Source: Gammaproteobacteria bacterium (lineage in GTDB: Bacteria; Pseudomonadota; Gammaproteobacteria; Competibacterales; Competibacteraceae). Taken from it: a DNA stretch of 64,000 nt. The stretch spans positions 1-64,000 of the forward strand of contig JADLEK010000075.1 of assembly GCA_020846135.1 (NCBI GenBank). The letters run 5' to 3'. The notes beneath the pieces are model-generated. The model saw only the letters and a program-made list of their open reading frames with translations, was not told the DNA's origin and did not search any database. Position numbers and translations under genes: made by a program. Below, piece after piece: positions 8,846-16,630 of this stretch (within the stretch, counting starts at the first letter, position 1; every line of letters begins with the position of its first letter).

Positions 8846-8865
8846 TTCGCCCGTCGCCGGGCGAA
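8846..8865. other. Perfect 8-bp hairpin in the cheA-qor intergenic region
   Basis: TTCGCCCG and CGGGCGAA flank a 4-nt TCGC loop. No T-tract follows on either strand, so an ordinary intrinsic terminator is unlikely. It directly abuts the 17-bp tandem repeat and lies 38 bp before the qor -10 box; an operator or an RNA stem in the cheA leader are options. Confidence 0.55.
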
Positions 8866-8903
8866 CGTTGCTGATTAAAAACATCGGCAAAAGTCTGGTT
8901 CAC

Positions 8904-8909
8904 TATAAT
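8904..8909 (+). promoter_or_regulatory. Sigma-70 -10 box of the quinone oxidoreductase gene
   Basis: A perfect TATAAT lies 37 bp before the qor start codon. No good -35 box is found 16-18 bp upstream, so the promoter may need an activator. Confidence 0.55.
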
Positions 8910-8945
8910 TCTGACTGTTAGCTACTTACCTGGGAGGAGAATCTC

Positions 8946-9923
8946 ATGTCCAAGGCGATTCGCATTCATCAGTATGGCGGCCCCGAAGTGCTGTGTTGGG
9001 AAGACGTTGACGTGGGCGATCCCGGCCCTGGCCAGCTCCGGATTCGACACGGCGCGGTCGGTCTCAACTATATCGATGTCTACCACCGCACCGGGCTGTA
9101 TCCATTGCCGTCATTGCCCTGGATTCTGGGCATGGAAGGCGCGGGTCGGGTGGAAGCAGTCGGCGATGGCGTAACCGAGTTCAAGATTGGCGACCGGGTG
9201 GCTTATGCCAGTCCGCCGGTGGGAGCTTATGCCGAAGTCCGGCTGATTGCCGCCGACCGGGTGGTGGCGCTACCCGAGGCGATTGACGACCGCACTGCCG
9301 CTGCGATGATGCTGCAAGGGATGACCGCGCAGTACCTGTTGCGGCGCACCTATCGGGTTCAGCCCGGCGATGTCATTCTGTTGCACGCTGCTGCGGGCGG
9401 GGTCGGGCTAATCGCTAGTCAGTGGGCGCGACAGCTTGGCGCTACGGTCATTGGCACGGTGGGCAGCGACGACAAGGCCGAACTGGCTCGCGCCCACGGT
9501 TGCCGCCATGTCATCGTCTACACCCGGGAAAATTTTGTGGAGCGGGTCCGCGAACTCACGGATGGGCGTGGCGTAGCGGTGGTTTACGACTCGGTTGGGC
9601 AAGCCACGTTCATGGGTTCGCTGGACTGCCTGCGCCCGTTGGGGATGATGGTCAGTTTCGGCAATGCGTCCGGGCCAGTTCCGCCGTTCGATCCGGGTCT
9701 GCTGGCCGCCAAGGGGTCGCTGTTCCTGACCCGGCCCACGCTGATGACCTATACCGCGCAACGGGCGGATCTGGTCGCCAGCGCCGCTGAACTATTTGAG
9801 GTGATCGCCAGTGGCGCGGTGAAAGTCGAGATTCATCAAACCTACCCCCTGGCCGAAGCGGCTCAGGCGCATCGTGATCTGGAAGCGCGCCGGACCACGG
9901 GTTCCACCGTGCTGTTGCCCTGA
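8946..9923 (+). CDS. qor: Zinc-independent NADPH:quinone oxidoreductase (MDR family)
   Basis: A 325-residue soluble oxidoreductase of the medium-chain reductase superfamily. The N-terminal catalytic fold has GLNYIDVYHRTGLYP and EGAGRVEAVGDGV, typical of the QOR branch, and lacks the zinc-ligand cysteines of alcohol dehydrogenases. The nucleotide-binding motif is HAAAGGVGLIASQWARQLGA (about 147-166). Members reduce quinones by one or two electrons using NADPH. GGAGGAG sits 7 nt before the ATG. It stands alone, convergent with the deacetylase gene. Confidence 0.9.
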   Translation: MSKAIRIHQYGGPEVLCWEDVDVGDPGPGQLRIRHGAVGLNYIDVYHRTGLYPLPSLPWILGMEGAGRVEAVGDGVTEFKIGDRVAYASPPVGAYAEVRLIAADRVVALPEAIDDRTAAAMMLQGMTAQYLLRRTYRVQPGDVILLHAAAGGVGLIASQWARQLGATVIGTVGSDDKAELARAHGCRHVIVYTRENFVERVRELTDGRGVAVVYDSVGQATFMGSLDCLRPLGMMVSFGNASGPVPPFDPGLLAAKGSLFLTRPTLMTYTAQRADLVASAAELFEVIASGAVKVEIHQTYPLAEAAQAHRDLEARRTTGSTVLLP

Positions 9924-9998
9924 TGCGGATGATTTGATGGGCGCGGCTGTCGCTATTCCGGTAGCCGCAACCTTGAAAGTAGGGACAAAATCAGCCTT

Positions 9999-11000
9999 TC
10001 AGAGGCCAGCGGCGTTTCTTTTGGCCTTCTGCCGCTCCAGGATGTTTTTAACCAGGGATCGCTGCGCCGCCTTGGGTGCTTCCATCAGCGCTTTCACATG
10101 GGCAGCGACACTGGTGGCCAGCGCCGGCAGGTTGTAACCGCCCTCCAGTAACGACACAACCCGGCCTTCGCAGTAATCGGCCGCTACCGCCAAAATTTGC
10201 CCGGTTAACCAGGCGTAATCATCTTCGTTGAAATTCAGCTCGGCCAGAGGGTCCAGATAATGGGCGTCGAAGCCGGCTGAGATCACGATCAATTGTGGCT
10301 GAAACTCGCGCAGCGCCGGTTCGATGTCTTGCCGCCAGACATGGCGCAAGTCCGCCGAGCCGCTATTCGCCATGAGCGGCAGATTGACGATATTGCCGAC
10401 CCCGCATTCGTTACGGCGACCGGTGCCGGGGTAGATATGGGCCTGATGGGTGGAGATATAGAGGTAGCCGGCATCCTGCTCAACCGCTGCCTGAGTGCCA
10501 TTACCGTGATGCACGTCGAAATCAATAATGGCCACCCGCTCCAGTCCGTGAGCAGCACGCGCGTGAGCAGCGCCAATCGCCGTGTTACCAAACAGGCAAA
10601 ACCCCATGGCTTGCCTGGGTTCAGCATGGTGACCCGGCGGGCGGATGGCGCAAAAGGCGTTGTTGGCTTCACCGTTCAGCACCGCATCTACCGCAGCGCA
10701 GGCTGCGCCCGCCGCCCGCAAGGCTGCTTCGCCCGATCCTGGCGACAGGATGGTGTCGCCGTCAATGGCGTGATGTCCCTGCCGGGGAACTTGGGCCAAC
10801 AGCCGTTCAACATGGGCTTGCGGATGAATCCGGGTCAGTTGGGCGATCTCCGCTGCCGGGGCATCGCGCCATTCCAGAGCGGCAAACGGCGACCGGCGCA
10901 GGACATTCAGAATCGCGGTGAGCCGGGCCGGGCATTCCGGGTGGCCGAAGCCAGTATCGTGTTCCAGACAGGCCGGATGGGTGTAGAGCAGGGTGGTCAT
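9999..11000 (-). CDS. Histone deacetylase superfamily (AcuC/HDAH-type) deacetylase
   Basis: A 333-residue zinc-dependent amidohydrolase. It starts with TGFGHPECPARL, has the active-site His pair in RPPGHHAEP, metal ligands in DFDVHHGNGTQ, then SAGFDAHYLDPLAEL and SLLEGGYNL. Bacterial relatives remove acetyl groups from polyamines or proteins such as acetyl-CoA synthetase; the substrate cannot be fixed here. Its ATG overlaps the stop of the upstream CBS gene by 4 nt (ATGA), so the two are translationally coupled. The C terminus is lysine-rich (ERQKAKRNAAGL). Confidence 0.9.
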   Translation of the reverse strand: MTTLLYTHPACLEHDTGFGHPECPARLTAILNVLRRSPFAALEWRDAPAAEIAQLTRIHPQAHVERLLAQVPRQGHHAIDGDTILSPGSGEAALRAAGAACAAVDAVLNGEANNAFCAIRPPGHHAEPRQAMGFCLFGNTAIGAAHARAAHGLERVAIIDFDVHHGNGTQAAVEQDAGYLYISTHQAHIYPGTGRRNECGVGNIVNLPLMANSGSADLRHVWRQDIEPALREFQPQLIVISAGFDAHYLDPLAELNFNEDDYAWLTGQILAVAADYCEGRVVSLLEGGYNLPALATSVAAHVKALMEAPKAAQRSLVKNILERQKAKRNAAGL

Positions 11001-11455
11001 GGCGATGACTCCGCATGAACCGGGAGTTCGTGCTGGAGGGTGGCGCGGCGCAAGGCTTTGAGAACGTCCTCGCGGGCAATGATCCCCACCAGTCGGCCAT
11101 TGTCCACCACGGGCAGGCTTTTGGTATGCATCTCCACCAGTTTTTGCAGCAAGCGGCTGAGCGGCAGGTGCTGATCAACACTGACCGGGTCGCGGGTCAT
11201 CACCGCCTCGGCTGGTTGCTCCATGATCTGGTCGTAATGGGGAACCAGGGTGTGGGAATCGAAGCTGAACGCCTTGAGCAAATCAAACTTGGTCAGCACC
11301 CCAATCAGGTGATGATGACCATCCACTACCGGCACCCCATTGAAATCGTGGGCCTCGAATAACGCTTCGACCTCGCGCAACGTGGCGTCGGGGCCGATAG
11401 CGATTGGGTCGGCGGTCATGGCGTCGCGAACCTGGTATTGCAGAAACTCATACAT
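10997..11455 (-). CDS. Tandem CBS-domain protein
   Basis: A 152-residue protein made of one Bateman module. CBS1 (about 10-68) contains VRDAMTADPIAIGPDATLRE and HDFNGVPVVD; CBS2 (about 84-140) contains AVMTRDPVSVDQ and KSLPVVDNGRLVGIIAREDV. Such modules bind adenosyl nucleotides. Overlap by 4 nt with the deacetylase gene suggests nucleotide-responsive control of, or joint expression with, that enzyme. Confidence 0.9.
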   Translation of the reverse strand: MYEFLQYQVRDAMTADPIAIGPDATLREVEALFEAHDFNGVPVVDGHHHLIGVLTKFDLLKAFSFDSHTLVPHYDQIMEQPAEAVMTRDPVSVDQHLPLSRLLQKLVEMHTKSLPVVDNGRLVGIIAREDVLKALRRATLQHELPVHAESSP

Positions 11456-11548
11456 GGCAGGGCGATCCTCAGTGGGTTAAGCGCCGCTATGATAGGACAA
11501 GGTTGACCGGGGATGCTTGCCGGGACCGGTCGCAATGGCGGTTTGGAG

Positions 11549-12526
11549 TTACGACTCAGCGACCTGTTGCAGCGCTGCTTCCAGCGTCCCGGTTCCCGCC
11601 CCAGGCCGGCAGGCGTGTTCGCTGAGATAGCGTCGCCAGGCCCGCGCTCCCGGTACTCCCTGAAACAGGCCCAGAATATGCCGGGTCATGCAATGCAATG
11701 GCGTTCCTTGCTGCAACTGGATTTCGACATAGGGCAACAAGGCCCGGATCGCTTGATGCCGGGTGAGCGGCGGGGTGGCGGTTCCAAACAATCGCTGATC
11801 GGCTTCTGCTAACAGATACGGGTTTTCATAAGCCGCTCGCCCGATCATCGTGCCATCGACCTGGCGTAATTGCTCCGCAACCTGATCAAGGCTGGTCAGC
11901 CCGCCATTGAGAACGATGGTGAGCGCCGGAAAATCCTGCTTCAACCGATAAACCACGTCATGGCGCAACGGTGGAATTTCCCGGTTCTCCTTGGGACTGA
12001 GGCCCTTCAACCAGGCTTTGCGGGCGTGAATGATGAAGACAGCGCAACCACCCGCGGCAACCGTTCCGACAAACTGGGCCAGTTCCGCATAGGAATCATG
12101 GTCATCAATCCCGATCCGGGTTTTCACCGTGACCGGTAGCGTGGTTGTTGCCTGCATCGCCGCCACGCACTCGGCCACCAAATCCGGTTCGGCCATCAAA
12201 CAGGCGCCGAACCGGCCGGATTGCACCCGGTCGCTGGGGCAACCGACATTCAGATTCACCTCGTCGTAATTCCATTCAGCGGCGATCCGGGCGCACTCAG
12301 CCAGATGAGCAGGGTCGCTGCCACCGAGTTGCAATGCCAAGGGTCGTTCCGCTGGATCGTAAGCCAGCAAGCGTTGCTGATCGCCGCGCAGCACCGCGCC
12401 GGTGGTGACCATTTCCGTGTACAACAAAGTTTGTCGAGTCAGCAGCCGTAAAAAGCGCCGATAATGCCGATCAGTTAAATCCAGCATCGGCGCGACGGAC
12501 AAGCGCCGGTTCAGCTTTGTTGTCAT
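11549..12526 (-). CDS. dusA: tRNA-dihydrouridine(20/20a) synthase DusA
   Basis: An FMN enzyme that reduces uridine 20/20a in tRNA. It contains VAPMLDLTDRHYRRF, the active-site loop LNVGCPSDRVQSGRFGACLM with the catalytic Cys, the DusA-specific HARKAWLKGLSPKENREIPP and GRAAYENPY. The start at 12526 (MTTKLNRR) puts the conserved motif at the usual distance; an in-frame ATG at 12571 would add 15 residues but leave only 23 bp to the divergent gene. No clear ribosome-binding site supports either. About 325 residues, as in the family. Confidence 0.93.
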   Translation of the reverse strand: MTTKLNRRLSVAPMLDLTDRHYRRFLRLLTRQTLLYTEMVTTGAVLRGDQQRLLAYDPAERPLALQLGGSDPAHLAECARIAAEWNYDEVNLNVGCPSDRVQSGRFGACLMAEPDLVAECVAAMQATTTLPVTVKTRIGIDDHDSYAELAQFVGTVAAGGCAVFIIHARKAWLKGLSPKENREIPPLRHDVVYRLKQDFPALTIVLNGGLTSLDQVAEQLRQVDGTMIGRAAYENPYLLAEADQRLFGTATPPLTRHQAIRALLPYVEIQLQQGTPLHCMTRHILGLFQGVPGARAWRRYLSEHACRPGAGTGTLEAALQQVAES

Positions 12527-12594
12527 TTTTGAATTTATCGCCATGTCCATGCAAAAATCCAGTTTGCCCATCGAAAACTGCCGTTCGCTACATC

Positions 12595-13149
12595 ATGCCT
12601 ATGCCCTTGCAAGCCCGTCATATCCCCAATCTCATTACTGGTCTGCGGATCCTGCTGGTCGCGCCCTTTCTGTGGCTGTTGCTGGAAGAACGCTATGGTC
12701 CCGCTCTGGCGCTGTTCGTGATCGCCGGCGTTTCCGATGCGCTGGATGGCTTTCTGGCCAAGTACTTCGGCTGGACCAGCGAATTAGGCGGACTGCTTGA
12801 CCCAATCGCCGATAAACTGCTGTTGCTCGGGACCATGCTGGCGCTGGGCTGGTTGAATGAATTGCCAGGCTGGTTGGTGGCGCTGGTGGTGGCGCGGGAT
12901 CTGATCATCATGGTCGGCGCACTCAGCTACCATCTGTTGATTGAACGACTCACCGCTGCGCCCTTGCTGATCAGCAAGTTAAACACCCTGCTGCAACTGA
13001 CGCTGGCCTTCGCGGTGATCTTCCACTATGGAATGACGCCATTGCCGAGCTGGCTACTGACCGGGCTGATTCAGTTGACGGCCTTGACCACAGTCTGGAG
13101 TGGCGTGGCCTATGTCTGGCAATGGGGCCGGCGCGCCTGGCGTCGTTAG
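12595..13149 (+). CDS. CDP-alcohol phosphatidyltransferase family membrane protein
   Basis: A 184-residue integral membrane enzyme with about 5-6 helices. It begins ARHIPNLITGLRILLVAPF, as phosphatidylglycerophosphate synthases do, and carries the CDP-alcohol motif as DGFLAKYFGWTSELGGLLDP followed by IADK (the usual AR is AK here). It would transfer a phosphatidyl group from CDP-diacylglycerol to an alcohol. The alcohol is not clear; glycerol-3-phosphate (PgsA) or a headgroup for a cardiolipin-type lipid are both possible. Start chosen at the ATG nearest the conserved IPN motif. Confidence 0.8.
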   Translation: MPMPLQARHIPNLITGLRILLVAPFLWLLLEERYGPALALFVIAGVSDALDGFLAKYFGWTSELGGLLDPIADKLLLLGTMLALGWLNELPGWLVALVVARDLIIMVGALSYHLLIERLTAAPLLISKLNTLLQLTLAFAVIFHYGMTPLPSWLLTGLIQLTALTTVWSGVAYVWQWGRRAWRR

Positions 13150-13212
13150 CGGGTCAAATCCGGGAGCGATGCCTGACGGCCCACGCCGGCGGCGTTCAAC
13201 TCTTGAGTAATC

Positions 13213-13242
13213 AGCCCTTAAGTAATTAGCCCTTAAGTAACT
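13213..13242. repeat. 15-bp tandem duplication across the end of the EAL-HDOD gene
   Basis: AGCCCTTAAGTAATT is followed by AGCCCTTAAGTAACT (one mismatch). The gene stop codon (13226-13228, complement TAA) lies at the junction, so slippage has duplicated the last codons into the 3' flank. Confidence 0.75.
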
Positions 13243-14437
13243 CGTAACTCGCCCGGTAGGCTTCGGCCAGCGCCGTCAGATAAGCATCATTGATCTGGCT
13301 GGAATCCAGGCCCAGGGTGTCCAGCGCTTCCCAGTCACAGCGTTCATAGGCCAGGGTGCAGGCCAGAATCCGCCCCAACGGCCCCTCGTGTTTCAACAGC
13401 GCCAAGTTCACTTCCTCGTCCAGCGGCAGCGCCGCCAGAATCGCCTCCATCGGCGCCTGGGTCATCGCATCGAGTACCGACAACAGACCAATGGTGAAGC
13501 CGGTTTCCTTCTGCTTGAAACCGGTTGCTTCAGCCAGTAGTTCACACATCTTGGCCCGTTCCAAGGCGACCGTAATCAAATCGCTGCGATGATCGTCGAC
13601 ATTGGATAGCGAAATCAGTGTGGCCCAGGAGCGGATATTCTTCAGGCCCAGCAGCATGATCGCGCGCTGGATGGATTCGACCCGCCGGGGCAGGCAGAAG
13701 TACGCGGAATTGATGTAGCGCAGCAGTTTGTAGGTCAGGGCGACATCCTGGCTGATCAGTGTTTCGATGCTCTTGATTTCAATCTTAGGATCGTAAATTT
13801 TACTTAGCAACTGCAACACTGATAACTGGTTGGTCGGCACACTGTTGAATTTGAGCAGCTTGGGCTGGGAAAAGTGGTAGCCCTGGAAATAGTCAAATTC
13901 GAGGGATTGGCAAAAATCCTGAATTGACTGGGTCTCAATCCGTTCAGCCATCAAGGCGACCTGATGCTGGCGCAATAGCGGAACCAGGCGCCGTACCTCG
14001 TCTTCCGGAGTGGTCAGCATGTCGATCTTGACGTAATCGGCAATGTCCAGCATCGCCCGATAGGCTTCATTGTCCTCATAATCATCGAGGACAAAATGGT
14101 AGCCTTGTTGACGCAGATCGCGTAGCGCCTGAATCAAGGGTTCGTCAATCGCGATATCGCCGGCGACCTCGAATACCAGTTGCGGTAACTGAAAGTTGGT
14201 CAGATGACCGCCCAGCACGAAATCCCGGGCGACGTTGATAAACGCCTTTTGCGTCCCGACCACACGCTCCAGACCCACCTCGGTCACTGTATTCATGACA
14301 ACTTGGGAGGTCGCTACTTCGGCATCCAGAAACTGCGCGGAGGTATCCCCCTCGGCATGCCGGTAAAACAGTTCATAACCGGCGATTTGCAGCTTGCGAT
14401 CATAGATCGGTTGCCGGGCAAAATAGATTTCCTTCAT
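13226..14437 (-). CDS. EAL-HDOD signalling protein (degenerate EAL, YuxH type)
   Basis: A 403-residue cytosolic protein. Residues about 1-200 form an EAL-like domain beginning IYFARQPIYDRKLQIAGYEL, but the catalytic motifs are altered (YELF for EAL, LDDYEDN for DDFG), so c-di-GMP hydrolysis is unlikely. Residues about 205-400 are an HDOD domain (VALTYKLLRYINSAYF, IQRAIMLLGLKNIRSWATL), which in relatives serves as a regulatory scaffold. GGAG lies 7 nt before the ATG. The double-hairpin element 14450-14513 ends 12 nt upstream of that ATG. Confidence 0.9.
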   Translation of the reverse strand: MKEIYFARQPIYDRKLQIAGYELFYRHAEGDTSAQFLDAEVATSQVVMNTVTEVGLERVVGTQKAFINVARDFVLGGHLTNFQLPQLVFEVAGDIAIDEPLIQALRDLRQQGYHFVLDDYEDNEAYRAMLDIADYVKIDMLTTPEDEVRRLVPLLRQHQVALMAERIETQSIQDFCQSLEFDYFQGYHFSQPKLLKFNSVPTNQLSVLQLLSKIYDPKIEIKSIETLISQDVALTYKLLRYINSAYFCLPRRVESIQRAIMLLGLKNIRSWATLISLSNVDDHRSDLITVALERAKMCELLAEATGFKQKETGFTIGLLSVLDAMTQAPMEAILAALPLDEEVNLALLKHEGPLGRILACTLAYERCDWEALDTLGLDSSQINDAYLTALAEAYRASYELLKG

Positions 14438-14449
14438 CAGAATCTCCGC

Positions 14450-14513
14450 GCGAGACCCCGGCCTTCAGTCCGGGGAGGGAGTGCGGGCCGAACGAAGTTC
14501 GGCTTCTTTTTGG
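14450..14513 (-). repeat. Double-hairpin interspersed element, copy 1
   Basis: Read on the plus strand it has a first hairpin with 6-bp stem CCCCGG...CCGGGG around a TTCA core, then GAGGG, then a second perfect 7-bp hairpin GCCGAAC-GAA-GTTCGGC followed by TTCTTTTT. A second copy at 21072-21135 differs at only a few positions, one pair of which keeps the first stem (C-G here, A-T there). The hairpin pair resembles an IS200/IS605-type right end or a REP-like element. In the plus direction the second hairpin plus T-run looks like an intrinsic terminator; in the minus direction the element is the 5' leader of the EAL-HDOD gene. Confidence 0.7.
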
Positions 14514-14760
14514 TTAAGCTGTTGCGAATATCCATAACCACTGCTCCGCTGAATTTTAAGGTGCCGGTCTTTCCCGGCGGTCAGCTTGTAAGCGCATGGT
14601 GATAGAGCCTTGCGGCTCGCTCCCCTCGCCCATGTTGGGTACCGGCATCGCGTCCCGATCCGTTTCGTGCTTACTCGGTCGCGGGTCTGCAACCGGGACT
14701 TTCAGATCTTGGAGTTGAGGAGGCGCTCCAAGGTGAGTCTTGAACCTGTACATAATATAG
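14514..14760 (-). mobile_element. Possible non-coding remnant of an IS200/IS605-type element
   Basis: Between the double-hairpin element and the plus-strand gene at 15112 there are about 600 bp without a convincing gene. The first 250 bp hold only short minus-strand frames (such as GEGSEPQGSITMRLQADRRE) that resemble in-frame readings seen at the 3' ends of TnpB-type transposon copies; this is from memory, not a search. No intact tnpA or tnpB is present. From about 14760 to 15081 I see nothing beyond AT-rich intergenic sequence that should hold the promoter of the next gene. Confidence 0.25.
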
Positions 14761-15111
14761 CTGAATGGTTACGACTTGGGCTGGTCAACCCAGGCTTGCA
14801 TCAAGATGTCTCATAATTGAGTTATGGTTGGTGCCGTAAAACTATAACAGAACATTCTTGCGAATATAGCGCAGAGTCCATTGTGAATATGTTGAGTTGC
14901 CTGTTTATGGGGTGGTTCGAACCGCTACCGTGGACGATTCGTTGATTGAAGATGATTATAATGCCAATCAGGATTTATAGCCCTGAACGATCTGCCGCGC
15001 GCTTGGCAAAGGCCCTTTTTTCCATGCTGGAGTTCAGAGTGGACTCGAACCGTGAAAAGATGCCAGTGACGTTTTAATTAATTGAAAAAATGTAATTTTG
15101 GAGAAATTCCG

Positions 15112-16029
15112 ATGCCAAATACCAGCGTGAAAACCACCCCCTTTTCCGAGTTCAAACCGGGGAACTATAGCGACGGGAGTCCGTTCGATGAGGTTCAGTA
15201 TCTCGAGTGCAAGATCATCCTGAAGCCTGATCGCTTCACCTCAGTCAAGAGCTTCAAGGACTACAGCGAGATCGTGCGGCGGGCAGCCGACGAGTTTAAA
15301 GTTGGTTTTTCCACGGCGGGGACGGCGGGTCAGAAGCCCCAGATCAGAGAAATCATCTTTCTCGACACCGCCGACTTCAAGCTCTACAACAACGCGTTTA
15401 TCCTTCGTCGGCGGATCGCCTATGAAGATGGCTTCCCGGTCGGCGACCCGGAAATTGTCTTCAAATTTCGGCACCCGGATCTGCAAAAAGCTGCGGCAAT
15501 GGATGTGCGGCCCAATATCGCTGGCAACTATCGCATCAAGTTCAAGCAGGAAGCCCTGCCGTTGCGCGATCAAGTTGGCGGCTACCGCTTGCTGTTCTCG
15601 CACAATGCGCAATTTGGCTTAAGCCAGGCCCCGGAAGGCGATCGCCAGTCATTTGCCGCCATCGCGCGCGCACTCCCGGCCTTGGAAACCCTGAAAGCGT
15701 CAGAAAATGAACGGATCGAACTGGTGAACCAGACCTTCGTTGAAGAAGTGTTGCAGGATCTGGGGACGCTAGACTTTGGTAAAGGGATTACCGCCAAGGC
15801 GAACTCAGCGTTATGGCGTTCCCGGAGCGATCACAAGCCACTGGTAGGCGAATTTTCGTTCCAGTGCAAGTTCCAGCGCAGAAATGAATTGCATGTCAAG
15901 GCGGTCGAGCGCGGCAGGCAGTTTTTTATTGCACTCCAGCAGGTTGGACGCGACTGGGTTTCGCTCGGAACGACTAAGACCGGGATCGTTTATCACCTCA
16001 AAGGTAATCCTCCGCAGAGCCATGAATGA
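15112..16029 (+). CDS. CYTH-like (triphosphate tunnel fold) domain protein of unknown function
   Basis: A 305-residue soluble protein. GGAGAAATTCCG directly precedes the ATG at 15112; an in-frame ATG at 15082 has no such site. YLECKIILKPDRF near residue 31, followed by IIFLDTADFKLYNNAFILRRR at about 88-108 and EIVFKFRHPD, resembles the strand pattern of CYTH/VTC proteins, where acidic and basic residues line a tunnel that binds phosphate chains. The classic ExExK is reduced to ExK. Its last 8 bp overlap the chromate transporter gene. I cannot name a substrate. Confidence 0.65.
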   Translation: MPNTSVKTTPFSEFKPGNYSDGSPFDEVQYLECKIILKPDRFTSVKSFKDYSEIVRRAADEFKVGFSTAGTAGQKPQIREIIFLDTADFKLYNNAFILRRRIAYEDGFPVGDPEIVFKFRHPDLQKAAAMDVRPNIAGNYRIKFKQEALPLRDQVGGYRLLFSHNAQFGLSQAPEGDRQSFAAIARALPALETLKASENERIELVNQTFVEEVLQDLGTLDFGKGITAKANSALWRSRSDHKPLVGEFSFQCKFQRRNELHVKAVERGRQFFIALQQVGRDWVSLGTTKTGIVYHLKGNPPQSHE

Positions 16030-16630
16030 CGCCCCTCCGAATGACGCCCCCGCAGCCGGCGACAACCTGCCGCCACCGGGCCGCGTCACCCTCATCCAGA
16101 TTTTCAGCGCCTTCCTGTTGATTGGCGCAACCAGCGTCGGGGGTGGCGTGGTCGCTTACTTGCGCAGCAGTCTGGTCGTTAAGCATCGCTGGATCGACGA
16201 TCCGACCTTCGTGCAAATGCTGTCGATCAGCCAAACCCTGCCCGGCCTCAATGCTACCAACATGGCGATACTGGTAGGGGATCGGCTGCGCGGCGTTCCC
16301 GGCGCTTTGGTTGCGATTGTTGCAATCTGCCTGCCGGGCGGGCTGATCATGTTTCAGGTGGGCATGGCCTATGGCCTCCACAGCGAGAAACCCTTCGTGA
16401 CCGCCATGTTTCAAGGGATCGCAGCGGCAGCGGTCGGACTGGTGCTGGCGGTCACGGTTCAGCTCGGCCAAAAGTCTCTCAAGTATCGGGATGATCTGAT
16501 TTTTGTCGCGCTGACCGTGATTGGCGTAAACGTATTTCACCTGTCGGTGCTGTATGTATTGCTCGGGGTTGGAGCATTTGCGGTCTGGTGGCGACGGCCT
16601 CGCCCTGATCAAAAGGAGCCATTGCTATGA
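16022..16630 (+). CDS. chrA: Chromate transporter, N-terminal-type CHR subunit
   Basis: A 202-residue membrane protein, one half of a two-gene (short-chain) CHR transporter. It has IFSAFLLIGATSVGGGVVAY and SISQTLPGLNATNMAILVGDR, the two signature stretches of CHR domains, and about six helices. Start set at 16022, overlapping the previous gene by 8 nt; the final A of its stop region is shared with the next subunit (ATGA overlap). Such pairs move chromate or related oxyanions; physiological substrates are often uncertain. Confidence 0.85.
   Translation: MNDAPPNDAPAAGDNLPPPGRVTLIQIFSAFLLIGATSVGGGVVAYLRSSLVVKHRWIDDPTFVQMLSISQTLPGLNATNMAILVGDRLRGVPGALVAIVAICLPGGLIMFQVGMAYGLHSEKPFVTAMFQGIAAAAVGLVLAVTVQLGQKSLKYRDDLIFVALTVIGVNVFHLSVLYVLLGVGAFAVWWRRPRPDQKEPLL

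Noticed and set aside
9924..9998. GCGGCT...AGCCGC between qor and the deacetylase as a bidirectional terminator
   Set aside because: 6-bp stem with a 14-nt loop and no T-tract on either side.
14915..14935. GGTTCGAACC near 14921 as a second possible tRNA T-arm
   Set aside because: It is a short palindrome without a supporting cloverleaf.
15030..15062. GGACTCGAACC-like string (complement GGTTCGAGTCC) resembling a tRNA T-loop
   Set aside because: The flanking bases do not form the 5-bp T stem and no acceptor, D or anticodon arm can be folded around it.
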